Below, in pieces: positions 45,991 through 54,910 of a stretch of DNA of 64,000 nt. The translations under genes were made by a program, and so were the position numbers. The first letter of the stretch is position 1; the number at the start of each line of letters is the position of its first letter. Under the pieces are notes generated by a model. It was not told where the DNA came from, made no database searches, and was given only the letters and a program-made list of their open reading frames with translations. This DNA is from Pseudomonas canadensis (GTDB taxonomy: Bacteria > Pseudomonadota > Gammaproteobacteria > Pseudomonadales > Pseudomonadaceae), in assembly GCF_000503215.1 (NCBI RefSeq), contig NZ_AYTD01000013.1:982009-1046008 (forward strand), read 5' to 3'.

Positions 45991-47412
45991 ATGGTTTTGA
46001 AGCGCTCTATCGCCCCCAAAAAAGTGAGCGCAGACGATCCGCCTGCGCAGAGGTACAAAGCACTAAAACTATACAACGTAGATCTCTTCAAACGTTGCGA
46101 AGAGTCCAAGGCAAGGGGTTGGATTCAATCCGAGAGCCAAGGAGGCACCGTATACCCTGTAACCTGCCTTGATCACTCCGTTCAAGTCTTGGCGTCGCAC
46201 GCCGTGATCCTTTGCCCAGATGGCTCGATATGGAAAGAAGGAGCATTATTCCTGCTTCGCCTAGCACTGGATGATGACTCCAAAGACCCAGAAACACTGC
46301 TTGGCATGGCTGGTCATCTGGCGGACTTCATGAACACCTTGGCTGGCGAAGAGCGACACTTCCTCGACTTTAGCGGCCACCGCTTTGAACGCCCGACTTA
46401 CATCTATAAAGAAAAATTCAACCTACCCATTAAAAAAGCTCAGATCTCTGTTTCAACCGCCAATGCAAAAATCAGAACAGTGGTAAGTTTCTACAAAGAC
46501 CTAATGGAGACTCGAAACTTCACACCTGAGCAAGCGCCTTGGAAAACCAAGCGCACCGCCATTCAATATGAAGATTCATTTGGATATGAGCGAACAAAAT
46601 ACGTCACGCATACAGACTTGACGTTTCCCGCAATTCGCTGCAACTCAATGGGTCAATACATCATGGATGGTGGAAAGCTGATACCACTCAGCAAAGATCA
46701 GCAGCAAGCCTTGTTTGAAGCTCTCGTGGAGACGGGGCACCCTGAAATGCTCTTGATTTTTACAATAGCATTAGTTACTGGAATGCGCATACAGACCATA
46801 TTAACACTAAGAACCTCTTCAATCGTGACTGGAGTACGCGACAGCTTCGACCTCATACCTGTACGCGCTGGCAGAGGATCGCTAGTTGACGCAAAGCGTG
46901 ACAAATCTCAAGCTTCGCTAATGCCTTCTTGGCTTCATTATAAGCTCAACACTTACCTTCACTCTAAGCGATACAAAGACAGGGCTGGCCTAGCCCTAGA
47001 GCAAGATATTGGCGCGCAATATATCTTCCTCTCCAACTCAGGAAAGCCTTATTACGTAGGAAAGAGCGATCGTCATCGGCTAGAAAGCAACGAAAAAGGC
47101 TCCTACATCAGGCACTTCATCACTGACCAGTTAAGGCCACTTATGCTGGAGCGCGGTTGCGATTGCATTTTCAGCTTCCATGACCTTCGCGCAACATTTG
47201 GCATGAACTTAGTAGAAGAAAGGCGCGAGATGCTAAACCGAGGTCAAATCAACCTCCTCCAACTTATTGATTATGTCCGAAAGAGAATGAACCACAGCAA
47301 GTCGGAGACCACTCAAGAATACCTTAACTTCCAGCAAGATAAAGAAATCCTGTACCAGGCTGACAGAGACTATCAAGAGCACATCCTTCGCATGAGCACT
47401 GCCAAAGTATAA
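45991..47412 (+). CDS. Tyrosine recombinase 1 of a four-gene mobility operon
   Basis: A 473-residue site-specific recombinase of the tyrosine class. The catalytic domain shows box I TGMRIQTIL (Arg266), HDLRATF (His397, Arg400), and NHSKSETTQEYLNF (His435, nucleophile Tyr444), so it looks active. The N-terminal 200 residues are an unrecognised DNA-binding region. GC is visibly lower than in the core genes. It ends two bases before the next recombinase. The arrangement recalls Tn554 TnpABC, RIT elements and the Gamma-Mobile-Trio systems; I cannot say which without a search. Confidence 0.88.
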   Translation: MVLKRSIAPKKVSADDPPAQRYKALKLYNVDLFKRCEESKARGWIQSESQGGTVYPVTCLDHSVQVLASHAVILCPDGSIWKEGALFLLRLALDDDSKDPETLLGMAGHLADFMNTLAGEERHFLDFSGHRFERPTYIYKEKFNLPIKKAQISVSTANAKIRTVVSFYKDLMETRNFTPEQAPWKTKRTAIQYEDSFGYERTKYVTHTDLTFPAIRCNSMGQYIMDGGKLIPLSKDQQQALFEALVETGHPEMLLIFTIALVTGMRIQTILTLRTSSIVTGVRDSFDLIPVRAGRGSLVDAKRDKSQASLMPSWLHYKLNTYLHSKRYKDRAGLALEQDIGAQYIFLSNSGKPYYVGKSDRHRLESNEKGSYIRHFITDQLRPLMLERGCDCIFSFHDLRATFGMNLVEERREMLNRGQINLLQLIDYVRKRMNHSKSETTQEYLNFQQDKEILYQADRDYQEHILRMSTAKV

Positions 47413-47414
47413 AT

Positions 47415-49322
47415 ATGCGCAACCAAAACACTATCATGACAATAGATTTGCACATCGACACCCAGCAGCCGCTTCACAACGGGCTGCGCACATCAGTTCA
47501 TTTACAGAACTTATTAAAATCCCAAAACATAGAAAACATCATAGTTCGCTCCGCGCAAAGGAAATACCACGACGTCGGTGCTTGGTGCTTTCTAGGCAAA
47601 AAGAGCGTACGACTGCCAAAAACAGTTGATATTGCACAGCATAGACCTGAACGATCCATACCCATTCAGAACCTGGTAAGTGAAGTCATCACGATGGCTT
47701 GCTCTGACAAAACAGCAGCAGGAGCAGGCTCAAAACTTGCAGACTTTGCAGTACTGCTTGATTTTTGCAACAGCAACGATCTCATAGGCTTTCTAAGTTC
47801 CCCTGAAAGCTATCAGAGTGCCCTTGAGGCATTTACTTTTCATCTTAGAGCAAGTGACCGAAAGCCAGTTACCCAAGCCAAACTGCAGTCAGTCACGATC
47901 GAATGTGGTTCATATCTTTTCCCACTTTCAAAAATTGATTTCAGCGCCGGTATTGAACGAATCCAGTCTGTCGTGGACAAGTCCTCTAGCACAAAGCCGC
48001 CACCGGAGGCCCCTGTAACTCGATTCGTCAGTGTATTTGATAACGTATTCAATGAGCTGGCTGATTTTATTTTAAACAGGAAAGACTTTCCTAAAGCCAT
48101 AACAATCGATGGCGAACGAGCCATTGTATCGACAGAGGCTTTTGCGATCATGTCAGAAAGCCAAGCAAGAACAAAAGCCTGTAGAGGCCCAATGAGCCCT
48201 TACGTTGACTACACGACTGGCAGATGTAAACCCTGGACTACTGTGCTCGCTGAACTGCCATCCACTGAGCAGAAACTCTACCGTGAATTCGTAAAGAAAT
48301 CCCTCAGCAATCTTCAAGAAGGCAATACTCAACTTTACTGCCAAAAAAGACGGCGATTACACAAGCTTGCACATGATAGCTTTGTTGCCCTTTTCGCTAT
48401 TAACAGTGGTGAAAACGAATCTGTACTCATATCCACACCATGGGATGACGATTATGAGATTTCGAAGGGGGCAAATGGCACGCGCATAATTAGTTTTAAA
48501 CTCAGAGGCGGATTACAGCCTGTAAGCTTTAAGGTGACAGCACCATTCATCAAACAGTTTAAAAAATTCATTGCACTGCGCAACCACATTCTTGAAGACG
48601 AATATCACAACAACCTATTTCTAGGGTTTGACTACAGGACTTTCAGTGGCTTTCGCCAGCTTGACGAAAACTGCATTAGAAACCTGTGCATCCAAATGCA
48701 AAGTATGGTCGATCCTGCATTCCCTATCCTAAGCTATAAAAGGCTGCGAGCATATAAGGACTCATGGCTTGTCAAGAATTACGGCAACGACACTGCGGCT
48801 GCCCTATTGCATCACTCAGATAAAACACAGCGTGACAACTACACCAATGTTGAAGAGAAAGAAGCGGTCGATAGCGTGATTATTGCTGTCAAAAAAGTTG
48901 TTAGCTTTTTAAATGTCGAAAAAAACGTCCCAATCCCATCTGGTGCTTGTAGCGGAGCCAAACCAACAAGTTCAATTTCAATTCCCTTAGGTTATGAACC
49001 AGATTGCAAAAATAGTCGAGGCTGCTTGTTCTGCGATGAATACCGCACAACCGCCGACGAAGAGAGCATCCATAAACTCTATAGCCTCGAATATATCACC
49101 AAAAAATTCTTGGGGACATGTGACGACCTGGATCACTTCAATACAATACACAAACCCGCACTTGATATAATTGATCTGATACTGAAAAGAATTATCACGC
49201 TCAAACCCGAGCTAACTGGTGAATCCCTAGCCATTAGGAGAAAAGTTTATCAAGACCATGCACTTACCGAATATTGGGAAATATATCTCTCACGCCTTAT
49301 GAAGATAGAAGCCATTCGATGA
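47415..49322 (+). CDS. Tyrosine-recombinase-like protein 2 with incomplete active site
   Basis: A 635-residue protein. The C-terminal part aligns by eye with the tyrosine-recombinase core: SYKRLRAYKDSWLV matches the HxxR region with Lys for His, and LLHHSDKTQRDNYTNV carries a His and a candidate Tyr. Box I, FAINSGENESVLIS, has Glu where the catalytic Arg is expected. After the core comes a cysteine group DCKNSRGCLFCDEY that may bind zinc. It may act as a partner subunit, as proposed for TnpB-like members. Its stop overlaps the start of the third gene by four bases. Confidence 0.8.
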   Translation: MRNQNTIMTIDLHIDTQQPLHNGLRTSVHLQNLLKSQNIENIIVRSAQRKYHDVGAWCFLGKKSVRLPKTVDIAQHRPERSIPIQNLVSEVITMACSDKTAAGAGSKLADFAVLLDFCNSNDLIGFLSSPESYQSALEAFTFHLRASDRKPVTQAKLQSVTIECGSYLFPLSKIDFSAGIERIQSVVDKSSSTKPPPEAPVTRFVSVFDNVFNELADFILNRKDFPKAITIDGERAIVSTEAFAIMSESQARTKACRGPMSPYVDYTTGRCKPWTTVLAELPSTEQKLYREFVKKSLSNLQEGNTQLYCQKRRRLHKLAHDSFVALFAINSGENESVLISTPWDDDYEISKGANGTRIISFKLRGGLQPVSFKVTAPFIKQFKKFIALRNHILEDEYHNNLFLGFDYRTFSGFRQLDENCIRNLCIQMQSMVDPAFPILSYKRLRAYKDSWLVKNYGNDTAAALLHHSDKTQRDNYTNVEEKEAVDSVIIAVKKVVSFLNVEKNVPIPSGACSGAKPTSSISIPLGYEPDCKNSRGCLFCDEYRTTADEESIHKLYSLEYITKKFLGTCDDLDHFNTIHKPALDIIDLILKRIITLKPELTGESLAIRRKVYQDHALTEYWEIYLSRLMKIEAIR

Positions 49323-51337
49323 ACTCTCTCAACGACCTGGCCACGCAAGAGAAACTTTTCTCAACACCTGAAAAGACTGAAAACAACGACACCCCGAAGA
49401 CACTTAAACCTCAAGTGCGGTATGGAATGTCCTTTGACGACCTTCCAGACGACTTAATTCTTTCTGTCGGCAGCGATGGGCAACCCTTAACAAGGCTACG
49501 AGACCTAACCTGGGAGTTTCCGCAACTAAAACTTGTAATCACGGACAATGTAACATACTCATTTGCAGGACTGAAAACCGACAAACCGAACAACGCCAGC
49601 AACATAAAATTTGTTCAAAAATTATTCTTGATGCGTATGTTTTCAAGCAAAGGAACGACCAAGAAGCTAAGAGCAAGCAGTTTATTCTCTGCACTTCACG
49701 CAGTACTATTTCTATGCAGACATGCTGATGAAAAAAACATTCTAATACGCGACTTCGTACAGCACCCGGAGCTTTATAAGCCAATGCTCGAAGGAATGAC
49801 CCACGCCCGCGCAAGTGTGCTGTGGCAAATCTTGCGAATCTTCAATATCACAAAATGCCCAAATCATTGGTTCCTAGTACCACGTACCTTTATGAACGCC
49901 TTAAAAAAAATGTACAAAGGCCGTTCACACCATGGGACAAAACAGCACCCTGTTATCCCTCCTCGCATCCTAAATCATCGCTGGGCTCACTATCACGAAG
50001 TCCTTGACGACTTCAAAATGCACCGAACCCAACTTTGTGAGTTCCTTCGACTCAGCGCAACTAATCGGTTGTACGCGAGAGGTCACCATGCTCAGCAACT
50101 TGTAAAGAAGGCTGGCGAAGCAAGTCCGAACGCACATACCGAACCAAACTTCGATGAAGCAGCAAGGGCCCATGGACTCTATGAGCTTTTTGAGAAATAT
50201 AAGACGAGAGATGTGGCTTCTGTGCCTTATTTTCTGGGCTTGACCCAGTATTGCGCCAAAGCCTTGATTCATATTTTAACTTTCATGCGCAGCGGCGAAG
50301 CTTTACTTCTTGAACACGAGTGCCTTGAGACGGCGACCGGTTGGTGCGAGGAAGGTGTATACGTGGTTGGAATCTCTACTAAGTCTACTGGCACGGCACA
50401 AGATACTAAGTGGATCACCATCGAAGAAGTTCAGGCTCCATTGACAATCCTTTTGGAAATCTATGACATAGTACACCCATACCTGCCAGACGAACACAAG
50501 GCGGCCAAAAATTTATTTATTACTCCAACGCACATTCCAATTACTAGACAAAAAGACGTTCCGCTTTTTAACAAATGCACCTCACTGCGTTATGAACAGT
50601 ACCTACCCCCTATTCTAATTGAAGAGGAAGACCTTTTCAGCCTGGAACTGATTGACCCTAGCCGAGATTGGCGTACTGAGGAAAAATTCAAACTCGGCAA
50701 GCCCTGGAGCTTTACTACCCATCAATTCCGCCGCACGATGACCGTTTACTGCGCTGAAGAGCGACTCATGGGTTTGGGCCCGCTAAAGCGAGTGCTGGGG
50801 CATTTATCCGCCAGAACCTCTGAGCACTATCAAAAAGGTTGCTCCGCTGGCCTTCTAAAAATGAGCGACTACTCGCCAGAAACGATCGCTGATTTCAAAG
50901 AGGCGGCACTGGAAGCCAGCAATGCCATCTATATCCGAGACATTCTCTACTCTGAGGAAAAACTTCATGGTGTAGAAGGTCGCAAGATCCAAACCAGCAA
51001 AGACTCACATGAGATTGTATTAAAGGATAGGATCGAAGACCTTCTTGCTCGTAAAAAGAAAGGCCTAATCGCATGCACCACTACACCGGTTGGTCTGTGC
51101 CTTTCACTTCTACCATGCGAAAAGCGCGCGCACGCAGATTTTACGACTTGCGATGGCTGTAGTGAATCGGTAATCAAACTCAGCAAATTGGACTATGTCA
51201 TCGAAGTAATGACCTACGACCTAGAGAACCTCAACCCTGAAACAATCGAATACCGGATGGACTCTCAAAACCTACAAGACTTGAAAAAAATGCGGGAGCG
51301 TCTTGTGGCGAAGTCAACACAACGTGCAACACCATAA
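49319..51337 (+). CDS. Tyrosine recombinase 3 of the mobility operon
   Basis: A 672-residue recombinase-like protein. Box I is FMRSGEALLLEHECL, box II THQFRRTMTVYC (His and Arg), and box III GHLSARTSEHYQKG (His, then Tyr). The full R-H-R-H-Y set is thus present. A C-terminal cysteine group (CTTTPVGLCLSLLPCEK...TTCDGCSES) may bind zinc. ATG 49319 overlaps the previous stop in ATGA, so it is translationally coupled; an open frame further upstream to 49274 lacks a normal start. Large N-terminal region of about 270 residues unrecognised. Confidence 0.82.
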   Translation: MNSLNDLATQEKLFSTPEKTENNDTPKTLKPQVRYGMSFDDLPDDLILSVGSDGQPLTRLRDLTWEFPQLKLVITDNVTYSFAGLKTDKPNNASNIKFVQKLFLMRMFSSKGTTKKLRASSLFSALHAVLFLCRHADEKNILIRDFVQHPELYKPMLEGMTHARASVLWQILRIFNITKCPNHWFLVPRTFMNALKKMYKGRSHHGTKQHPVIPPRILNHRWAHYHEVLDDFKMHRTQLCEFLRLSATNRLYARGHHAQQLVKKAGEASPNAHTEPNFDEAARAHGLYELFEKYKTRDVASVPYFLGLTQYCAKALIHILTFMRSGEALLLEHECLETATGWCEEGVYVVGISTKSTGTAQDTKWITIEEVQAPLTILLEIYDIVHPYLPDEHKAAKNLFITPTHIPITRQKDVPLFNKCTSLRYEQYLPPILIEEEDLFSLELIDPSRDWRTEEKFKLGKPWSFTTHQFRRTMTVYCAEERLMGLGPLKRVLGHLSARTSEHYQKGCSAGLLKMSDYSPETIADFKEAALEASNAIYIRDILYSEEKLHGVEGRKIQTSKDSHEIVLKDRIEDLLARKKKGLIACTTTPVGLCLSLLPCEKRAHADFTTCDGCSESVIKLSKLDYVIEVMTYDLENLNPETIEYRMDSQNLQDLKKMRERLVAKSTQRATP

Positions 51338-51403
51338 GACTTTGAAATATTTGCTAACACCCCCCATATCAAGCAACCATATTATCCATTCATTAGAGAA
51401 GCC

Positions 51404-51841
51404 ATGAGCGATATAAAGCAAGTCAAAACAAGTAAAAACACCTCGGACGGAATCTTCCAGCTCTTCGAAGCGCTTATGCGTTTAGCACAAGGCCGAACAA
51501 TAAGAGTCCCAAATGAAACTTCAATAACTTTGAAATCTGTCGCCTTGGAAGCAGGTAAAAGTCCCGGAATCATTAAAAAGCAGAGACCTGTGTATGCTGA
51601 GCTCATCAAAGAGATCAAGCGATGCGCCGCAGAGCAAAAGGAACGGGGCAACCCCCAAAAGCAGGTGAATGAGGCTACACGCCGCTGGAAAGAGGAAGCA
51701 GAGCGCTCGAAGAACCTTTACCATCAATCATTAGCTCGCGAACTTCTGCTCTTGCATCAGCTGGATGAAGCAGAGCACTTGCTGCGAAACTCCGAGAACG
51801 TACTTCAATTCCCTTCCAAACCCGAAGAGATTTACCCATAG
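51404..51841 (+). CDS. Small HTH/coiled-coil accessory protein of the mobility operon (TnpC-like)
   Basis: A 145-residue protein. ITLKSVALEAGKSPGIIKKQRPVYAELIKEI looks like a helix-turn-helix, and the second half (KQVNEATRRWKEEAERSKN to DEAEHLLRNSENV) is a charged helix likely to form a coiled coil. This is the layout of Tn554 TnpC, which aids transposition. It follows the three recombinases by 66 bases and is followed by a terminator. It could also correspond to the small GmtX-type protein of Gamma-Mobile-Trio islands; not resolved. Confidence 0.68.
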   Translation: MSDIKQVKTSKNTSDGIFQLFEALMRLAQGRTIRVPNETSITLKSVALEAGKSPGIIKKQRPVYAELIKEIKRCAAEQKERGNPQKQVNEATRRWKEEAERSKNLYHQSLARELLLLHQLDEAEHLLRNSENVLQFPSKPEEIYP

Positions 51842-51887
51842 GTAACTTTATCTGTCTAAAAACCAAACTACTCAAATTGCGCCAAAT

Positions 51888-51912
51888 AAAAGCGACCCAG
51901 AGGGTCGCTTTT
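51888..51912 (+). terminator. Terminator of the recombinase operon
   Basis: AAAAGCGACCC and GGGTCGCTTTT pair around AGA. It lies 46 bases after the small accessory gene and 45 bases before the end of the convergent DUF6037 gene, and could serve both. Confidence 0.85.
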
Positions 51913-51956
51913 AGCACGACACCACAACCCTTTGACACCATTTAACAATGCGTACC

Positions 51957-52529
51957 TCAAGAAGCCTGCCAAGACCCACCAGTGTCAGTGGCACTCCATC
52001 GCGAAGAGGCATTTCGCTCACGACTATGCCGGGCAGCTTCGGGGCCGAGCAGCAACAGCGTCTTGTGCTGATTCTCCTCGCTTGGGCGCCGACCACTGTC
52101 TTCCTTCCAGTAAATCCAGGCGTTGAAGTACGGCTTCTCGCGCTCCTCAATAATATCGGGGCGTAGTCGGACAATTTCGGACGGTTTGGGGTTGGCCCTG
52201 ATAGTGGCCTGAGTCGGGATAGCCTGGTTCAGTTGCGCCAAGAAATCCTTGGGTTTCAGAGGTTCACCACTCGTACCGTCTGACCGGAGCACAGCGACCA
52301 AATCGCTGTACATGTCACCTAGGTAATCCCGGATTCGGTAGCCGGGGAGCACATCAAATCGGAAAAAGCCCCTAGTTTCGCCACGGGCGGTGAGTGTCAG
52401 TACAAAGTCACCACGGGTTGAGAAAAGGCAATCGAAGCTCGCGGCCCCGGTTGTCACCAGGAACTGCTGCATGTCGCTGCCGATTGGAATCATGCTGCGA
52501 TGAAGCAGCCTGAGAGACGTCATTTCCAT
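51957..52529 (-). CDS. DUF6037 family protein
   Basis: A 190-residue protein. The N-terminal half (SLRLLHRSMIPIGSDMQQFLVTTGAASFDCLFSTRGDFVLTLTARG) and the blocks GYRIRDYLGDMYSDLVAVL, NPKPSEIVRLRPDIIEE and SEENQHKTLLLLGPEAARHSR fit DUF6037 as I recall it. The function is unknown; members are found in defence-type islands. It is the cargo gene nearest the recombinase operon and is separated by 158 bases from the helicase gene on the same strand. It may belong to the Hachiman-like unit or be independent. Confidence 0.65.
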   Translation of the reverse strand: MEMTSLRLLHRSMIPIGSDMQQFLVTTGAASFDCLFSTRGDFVLTLTARGETRGFFRFDVLPGYRIRDYLGDMYSDLVAVLRSDGTSGEPLKPKDFLAQLNQAIPTQATIRANPKPSEIVRLRPDIIEEREKPYFNAWIYWKEDSGRRPSEENQHKTLLLLGPEAARHSRERNASSRWSATDTGGSWQAS

Positions 52530-52687
52530 CCAGCTCTAACCTCGTAAAAAACCAGCGAAAAGCTTGAGCTAGAGATAATGGCGAGGTCGAACAGAGCGGA
52601 CAAGCCAAGTGCCACCACCCCTCCCTTAGACCTTCGTAGTAGAGCAACCGCAACCCAGCCAAGTGAGACCTATCGACTAACCGGTTT

Positions 52688-54910
52688 TCACACTGCCCCC
52701 AGTGCCCGTCTCACGAAGCTCTGGTCGACGAACCCCATGAACTCCCAGGCCTGCTCGTTCTGCCGCAGGTGATCAGCCAACTCATCCACACCGGCACCTT
52801 CCGGGAACTCCAGCAACTCAGATATGCGGTGCAACGTTTGGATTGGGATACCGATCTCTTCTAGCGCATTCACTCCTGGCGGAAGATGAAGGTTCTCAAA
52901 GCCCATCCTGACATAGCTGTAGTCAATCTTGCTGCGGATACCCTTCTTGGTGGCGTGCAAGCGAACCACGTCTTCCAGCAGTCCCAGCACCTTGGGAATG
53001 GTGTAGCCGAAGGTGTTGCTCACCAGCTTAAGGTCGTTGTTGAGCCCGCTGGAAAGGGTGAGCTTCTCGTCAGCCTTATTCCGTTTTTGCCCCGTCCTAA
53101 CCCGTTTCTCATCATCCTTGATCCGTTGTTTGGTGTATTCGATCTGGCCTTTCAGGTAGTCCGAGTAGCTCTCTGCTCTCTGATAGTTCGTCAGCTTGGC
53201 CAATATGTTATCGGGGGTTTTGGTCTGCAGCCCATTCGTGGAAAACGCCCTAGGCACGAGCTTGCTGCAGATCGTGGCCAAGGTGGTCAGAAAGCCTGGC
53301 GCTGGCGACCAATGGAACACGAGGGACTCGAAGTCGTCATCGCTGAGCATCTCTACCATGCTGTAGAGCTGCTCGAACTGTTCCATCCTAAAGTAAGAGT
53401 GCTTCTTGACCAGGTCGATGGAAAAACGATCCTGCGCGAATGCAGCTTCAAACCTGTCCTGGGAGTATTCAAACAAATGATCAGGCTGTGCGCTGGCAAG
53501 CAGGTTGAGGGGAGTGTCCTCATCCTGAATTCCCAGAGGCACATCGACCTCCTGGTTCAGGTTGTCCTCTGGAACATCCTCCAGGCAGAAGACCTTGCCT
53601 ACGAAATGGATGCCCATCCGGCCAGCACGGCCCTTGATGTTGCCATGGGTAAATTTGTCGATCCCACGGGTGCCGTTACGGTTGTCGTAGATGACAACGT
53701 TCTTCGCAACTGTGTTCACCCCCTCAATGATGGTGGCGGTGCACAGTAAAAACCGAAGGTCACCGGCATTGAAGCGGTCTGCGGTGTACTGCTGTAGCGC
53801 CCTAGGGAGACCGCCAAAATGAAGCCCAATGCCGTTCCTGAGGGCATAGGTGTAGTCCCACTCTGGATCAAACTCCTCGGCAACCCAGTCAATGTGCTCA
53901 CTCTGGAATGGCTTGCCATACCCAAGCCGGACGAGCTCGCGGGCGACCTTACCGGCCACGCTGGATGACTTGCAGTAGATGATCGTGGCACCTTTGCACT
54001 GGGGCGCAATAGTCGCCAGCATCTCCAGCTTACCTTCCTCGTCATTTGCATCCACACCGAACGTCTGCACATCGACTGCCACGGTGTTGAAGTCGGCGGA
54101 AATGAACGTGTGTTCGTACCCCAGCTCCGTCAGACCCCGAATGCTGTTGATGAAGGGCCCGGTGAGGTAGAACTGCTTGGACACCTTCAGCAACTTGCTA
54201 AGTGCGATGTTCAGTTCAATGACCCGCTCGTCCTTGTAGTCGGTGGTGCCGTTTTTAAGCTGCTGGAAGGCCAGCTTGTAGAATTCGTCGATAACGAAAA
54301 GGTCGATGTCCTTGATGTCATCCCGCTCGTTGACCCGCTCCTGGGTCAGTACATACACGACCCTCTCTCTGCGGCACTCTTGCGAGCTATGGTGGATGAT
54401 CTGATACACCTCACCGAAGCGCTCCTGAAGACGTCTTCGCGTTTCGTCAGCCAAAGCAACCGTGGGCACCACCAAGACGACCCGATTGAAGCGACCTAAC
54501 CCTAGCAGTGAGTCGACGATGGCACTCTTGCCCATGCTGGTGGGCGCACTGAGCACTACGTTACGACCCGCTTTGAGCAGGTCGAAGATCCGGAACTGCA
54601 TTGAATGGAAAACGAAATCTTCCGAGAACGGCGTTCGGTACACATCAAGTGCAATCCGGTCACCTTGGGACAGCTCAGAAAACTCTTTCTTCAGGTAAGG
54701 GAACAGCCCAGCCTTCCTGACCATGTTGCGCAGGATGCCAGCGTGGCCAGTAAATTTGTCTCGGGCATCGAGGGCCCGTATCGTCAGGTCTCTACCCAAG
54801 GAGGTGGAGACTGGGTTGGACAGGAGGGAGTTGACCGCTGACAAGTAGCGGAATGCTGAGAATCCATCGCTGCCCAAGCTCAGCTTTGCTGCATCGTAAA
54901 TTTCGGTCAC
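52688..54910 (-). CDS. SF2 helicase, HamB-like (Hachiman-type defence)
   Basis: A 740-residue superfamily 2 helicase. Q-motif-like Gln105 in FHSMQFRIFD, Walker A APTSMGKS at 122-129, Walker B variant DEFY at 208-211, LLCTATIIEGVNTVAKNVVIYD, and GRAGRMG are present; the last recalls Ski2/Hel308-type helicases. A 300-residue C-terminal part is unrecognised. It starts with GTG, overlapping the nuclease gene stop (GTGA). Nuclease plus helicase in one operon in a mobile island is the Hachiman layout. Confidence 0.78.
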   Translation of the reverse strand: MTEIYDAAKLSLGSDGFSAFRYLSAVNSLLSNPVSTSLGRDLTIRALDARDKFTGHAGILRNMVRKAGLFPYLKKEFSELSQGDRIALDVYRTPFSEDFVFHSMQFRIFDLLKAGRNVVLSAPTSMGKSAIVDSLLGLGRFNRVVLVVPTVALADETRRRLQERFGEVYQIIHHSSQECRRERVVYVLTQERVNERDDIKDIDLFVIDEFYKLAFQQLKNGTTDYKDERVIELNIALSKLLKVSKQFYLTGPFINSIRGLTELGYEHTFISADFNTVAVDVQTFGVDANDEEGKLEMLATIAPQCKGATIIYCKSSSVAGKVARELVRLGYGKPFQSEHIDWVAEEFDPEWDYTYALRNGIGLHFGGLPRALQQYTADRFNAGDLRFLLCTATIIEGVNTVAKNVVIYDNRNGTRGIDKFTHGNIKGRAGRMGIHFVGKVFCLEDVPEDNLNQEVDVPLGIQDEDTPLNLLASAQPDHLFEYSQDRFEAAFAQDRFSIDLVKKHSYFRMEQFEQLYSMVEMLSDDDFESLVFHWSPAPGFLTTLATICSKLVPRAFSTNGLQTKTPDNILAKLTNYQRAESYSDYLKGQIEYTKQRIKDDEKRVRTGQKRNKADEKLTLSSGLNNDLKLVSNTFGYTIPKVLGLLEDVVRLHATKKGIRSKIDYSYVRMGFENLHLPPGVNALEEIGIPIQTLHRISELLEFPEGAGVDELADHLRQNEQAWEFMGFVDQSFVRRALGAV

